A DNA stretch of 5,522 nt from Gemmatimonadaceae bacterium. GTDB taxonomy: Bacteria > Gemmatimonadota > Gemmatimonadetes > Gemmatimonadales > Gemmatimonadaceae. Shown piece after piece: positions 5,396 to 5,522 of the stretch. The stretch covers positions 1-5,522 of the forward strand of contig JABFXM010000557.1 in NCBI GenBank assembly GCA_013361745.1. The letters are read 5' to 3'. The notes beneath the pieces were generated by a model that worked only from the letters and a program-made list of their open reading frames with translations, was not told where the DNA came from and searched no databases. Both the position numbers and the translations under genes were made by a program. Position 1 is the first letter of the stretch, and each line of letters begins with the position of its first letter.

Positions 5396-5522
5396 TGCCT
5401 ACCCTCTTCGACCCGATCACGATCGGCGACATGCGCTGCGCGAACCGCATCGCGATGGCGCCGCTGACGAGAAACCGCTCGCCGAACGCGGTGCCGACCG
5501 AGCTCTCGGTCATCTACTACAC
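5395..5522 (+). CDS. Old Yellow Enzyme family NADH:flavin oxidoreductase, N-terminal fragment
   Basis: Forty-two codons are visible before the window ends. The product opens MPTLFDPITIGDMRCANRIA and continues MAPLTRNRS. The FDP...IG and NRI.MAPLTR pattern is the characteristic first beta-strand of the Old Yellow Enzyme TIM barrel, whose Thr in PLTR lies by the FMN. It ends VIYYT, matching the helix start often seen as EYYAQR. Family members are cytosolic FMN enzymes that use NAD(P)H to reduce activated C=C bonds, nitroesters or similar electrophiles. A full-length member has about 350-370 residues, so most is outside the window and the substrate class cannot be judged. ATG 5395 is preceded by GAGAGG at five bases' spacing, within a hairpin. 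It is divergent from blaI, separated by 151 bases, so shared control is possible. No clear promoter of its own is visible; TATCAC at 5344-5349 is only a weak -10 candidate. Confidence 0.88.
   Translation, partial: MPTLFDPITIGDMRCANRIAMAPLTRNRSPNAVPTELSVIYY

Overview
The window is very GC-rich, with strong G/C preference at third codon positions. It reads as chromosomal DNA of a free-living, Gram-negative-type (diderm) bacterium. The outer-membrane barrel, the BlaI/M56 pair with an unusual C-terminal domain and the style of the DUF1697 and DUF1611-like proteins would suit Gemmatimonadota. That placement is inference from protein style, not proof. No rRNA, tRNA, CRISPR array, insertion sequence or phage gene was seen.

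Left part (1-2601, all minus strand): transcription runs from a predicted outer-membrane beta-barrel protein (1372-2601), across a 65-base gap, into a two-domain P-loop NTPase of DUF1611 type (236-1306). It then passes, with an overlap of about 17 bases, into an unidentified gene that leaves the window (1-252). The barrel protein carries one textbook EF-hand calcium loop and one degenerate one. A roughly 210-base divergent intergenic region separates it from a plus-strand DUF1697 gene (2815-3324).

Right part (3325-5522): a GC-rich hairpin with a T-rich tail lies between the convergent DUF1697 and blaR1-like genes. The minus-strand pair blaI-blaR1 (5243 to 3433) has a GTGA start/stop overlap. 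The repressor is a standard BlaI/MecI winged-helix protein. Its partner is an M56 membrane metallopeptidase with an intact HExxH, but instead of a penicillin-binding sensor it has a short, unrelated C-terminal domain. The blaI promoter can be read directly: TTGACA, a 17-base spacer, then TATCGT. It is flanked by two BlaI-style dyads that form a 22-base imperfect inverted repeat, so autoregulation is likely. Divergent to it starts an Old Yellow Enzyme family flavin oxidoreductase (5395 onward). Its ribosome binding site lies in a 12-pair hairpin whose last paired base is the A of the start codon.

The most interesting parts are the 5244-5395 regulatory region, the sensor-less M56 protein and the calcium-loop barrel protein. 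Nothing here is clearly a new defence or mobile system.
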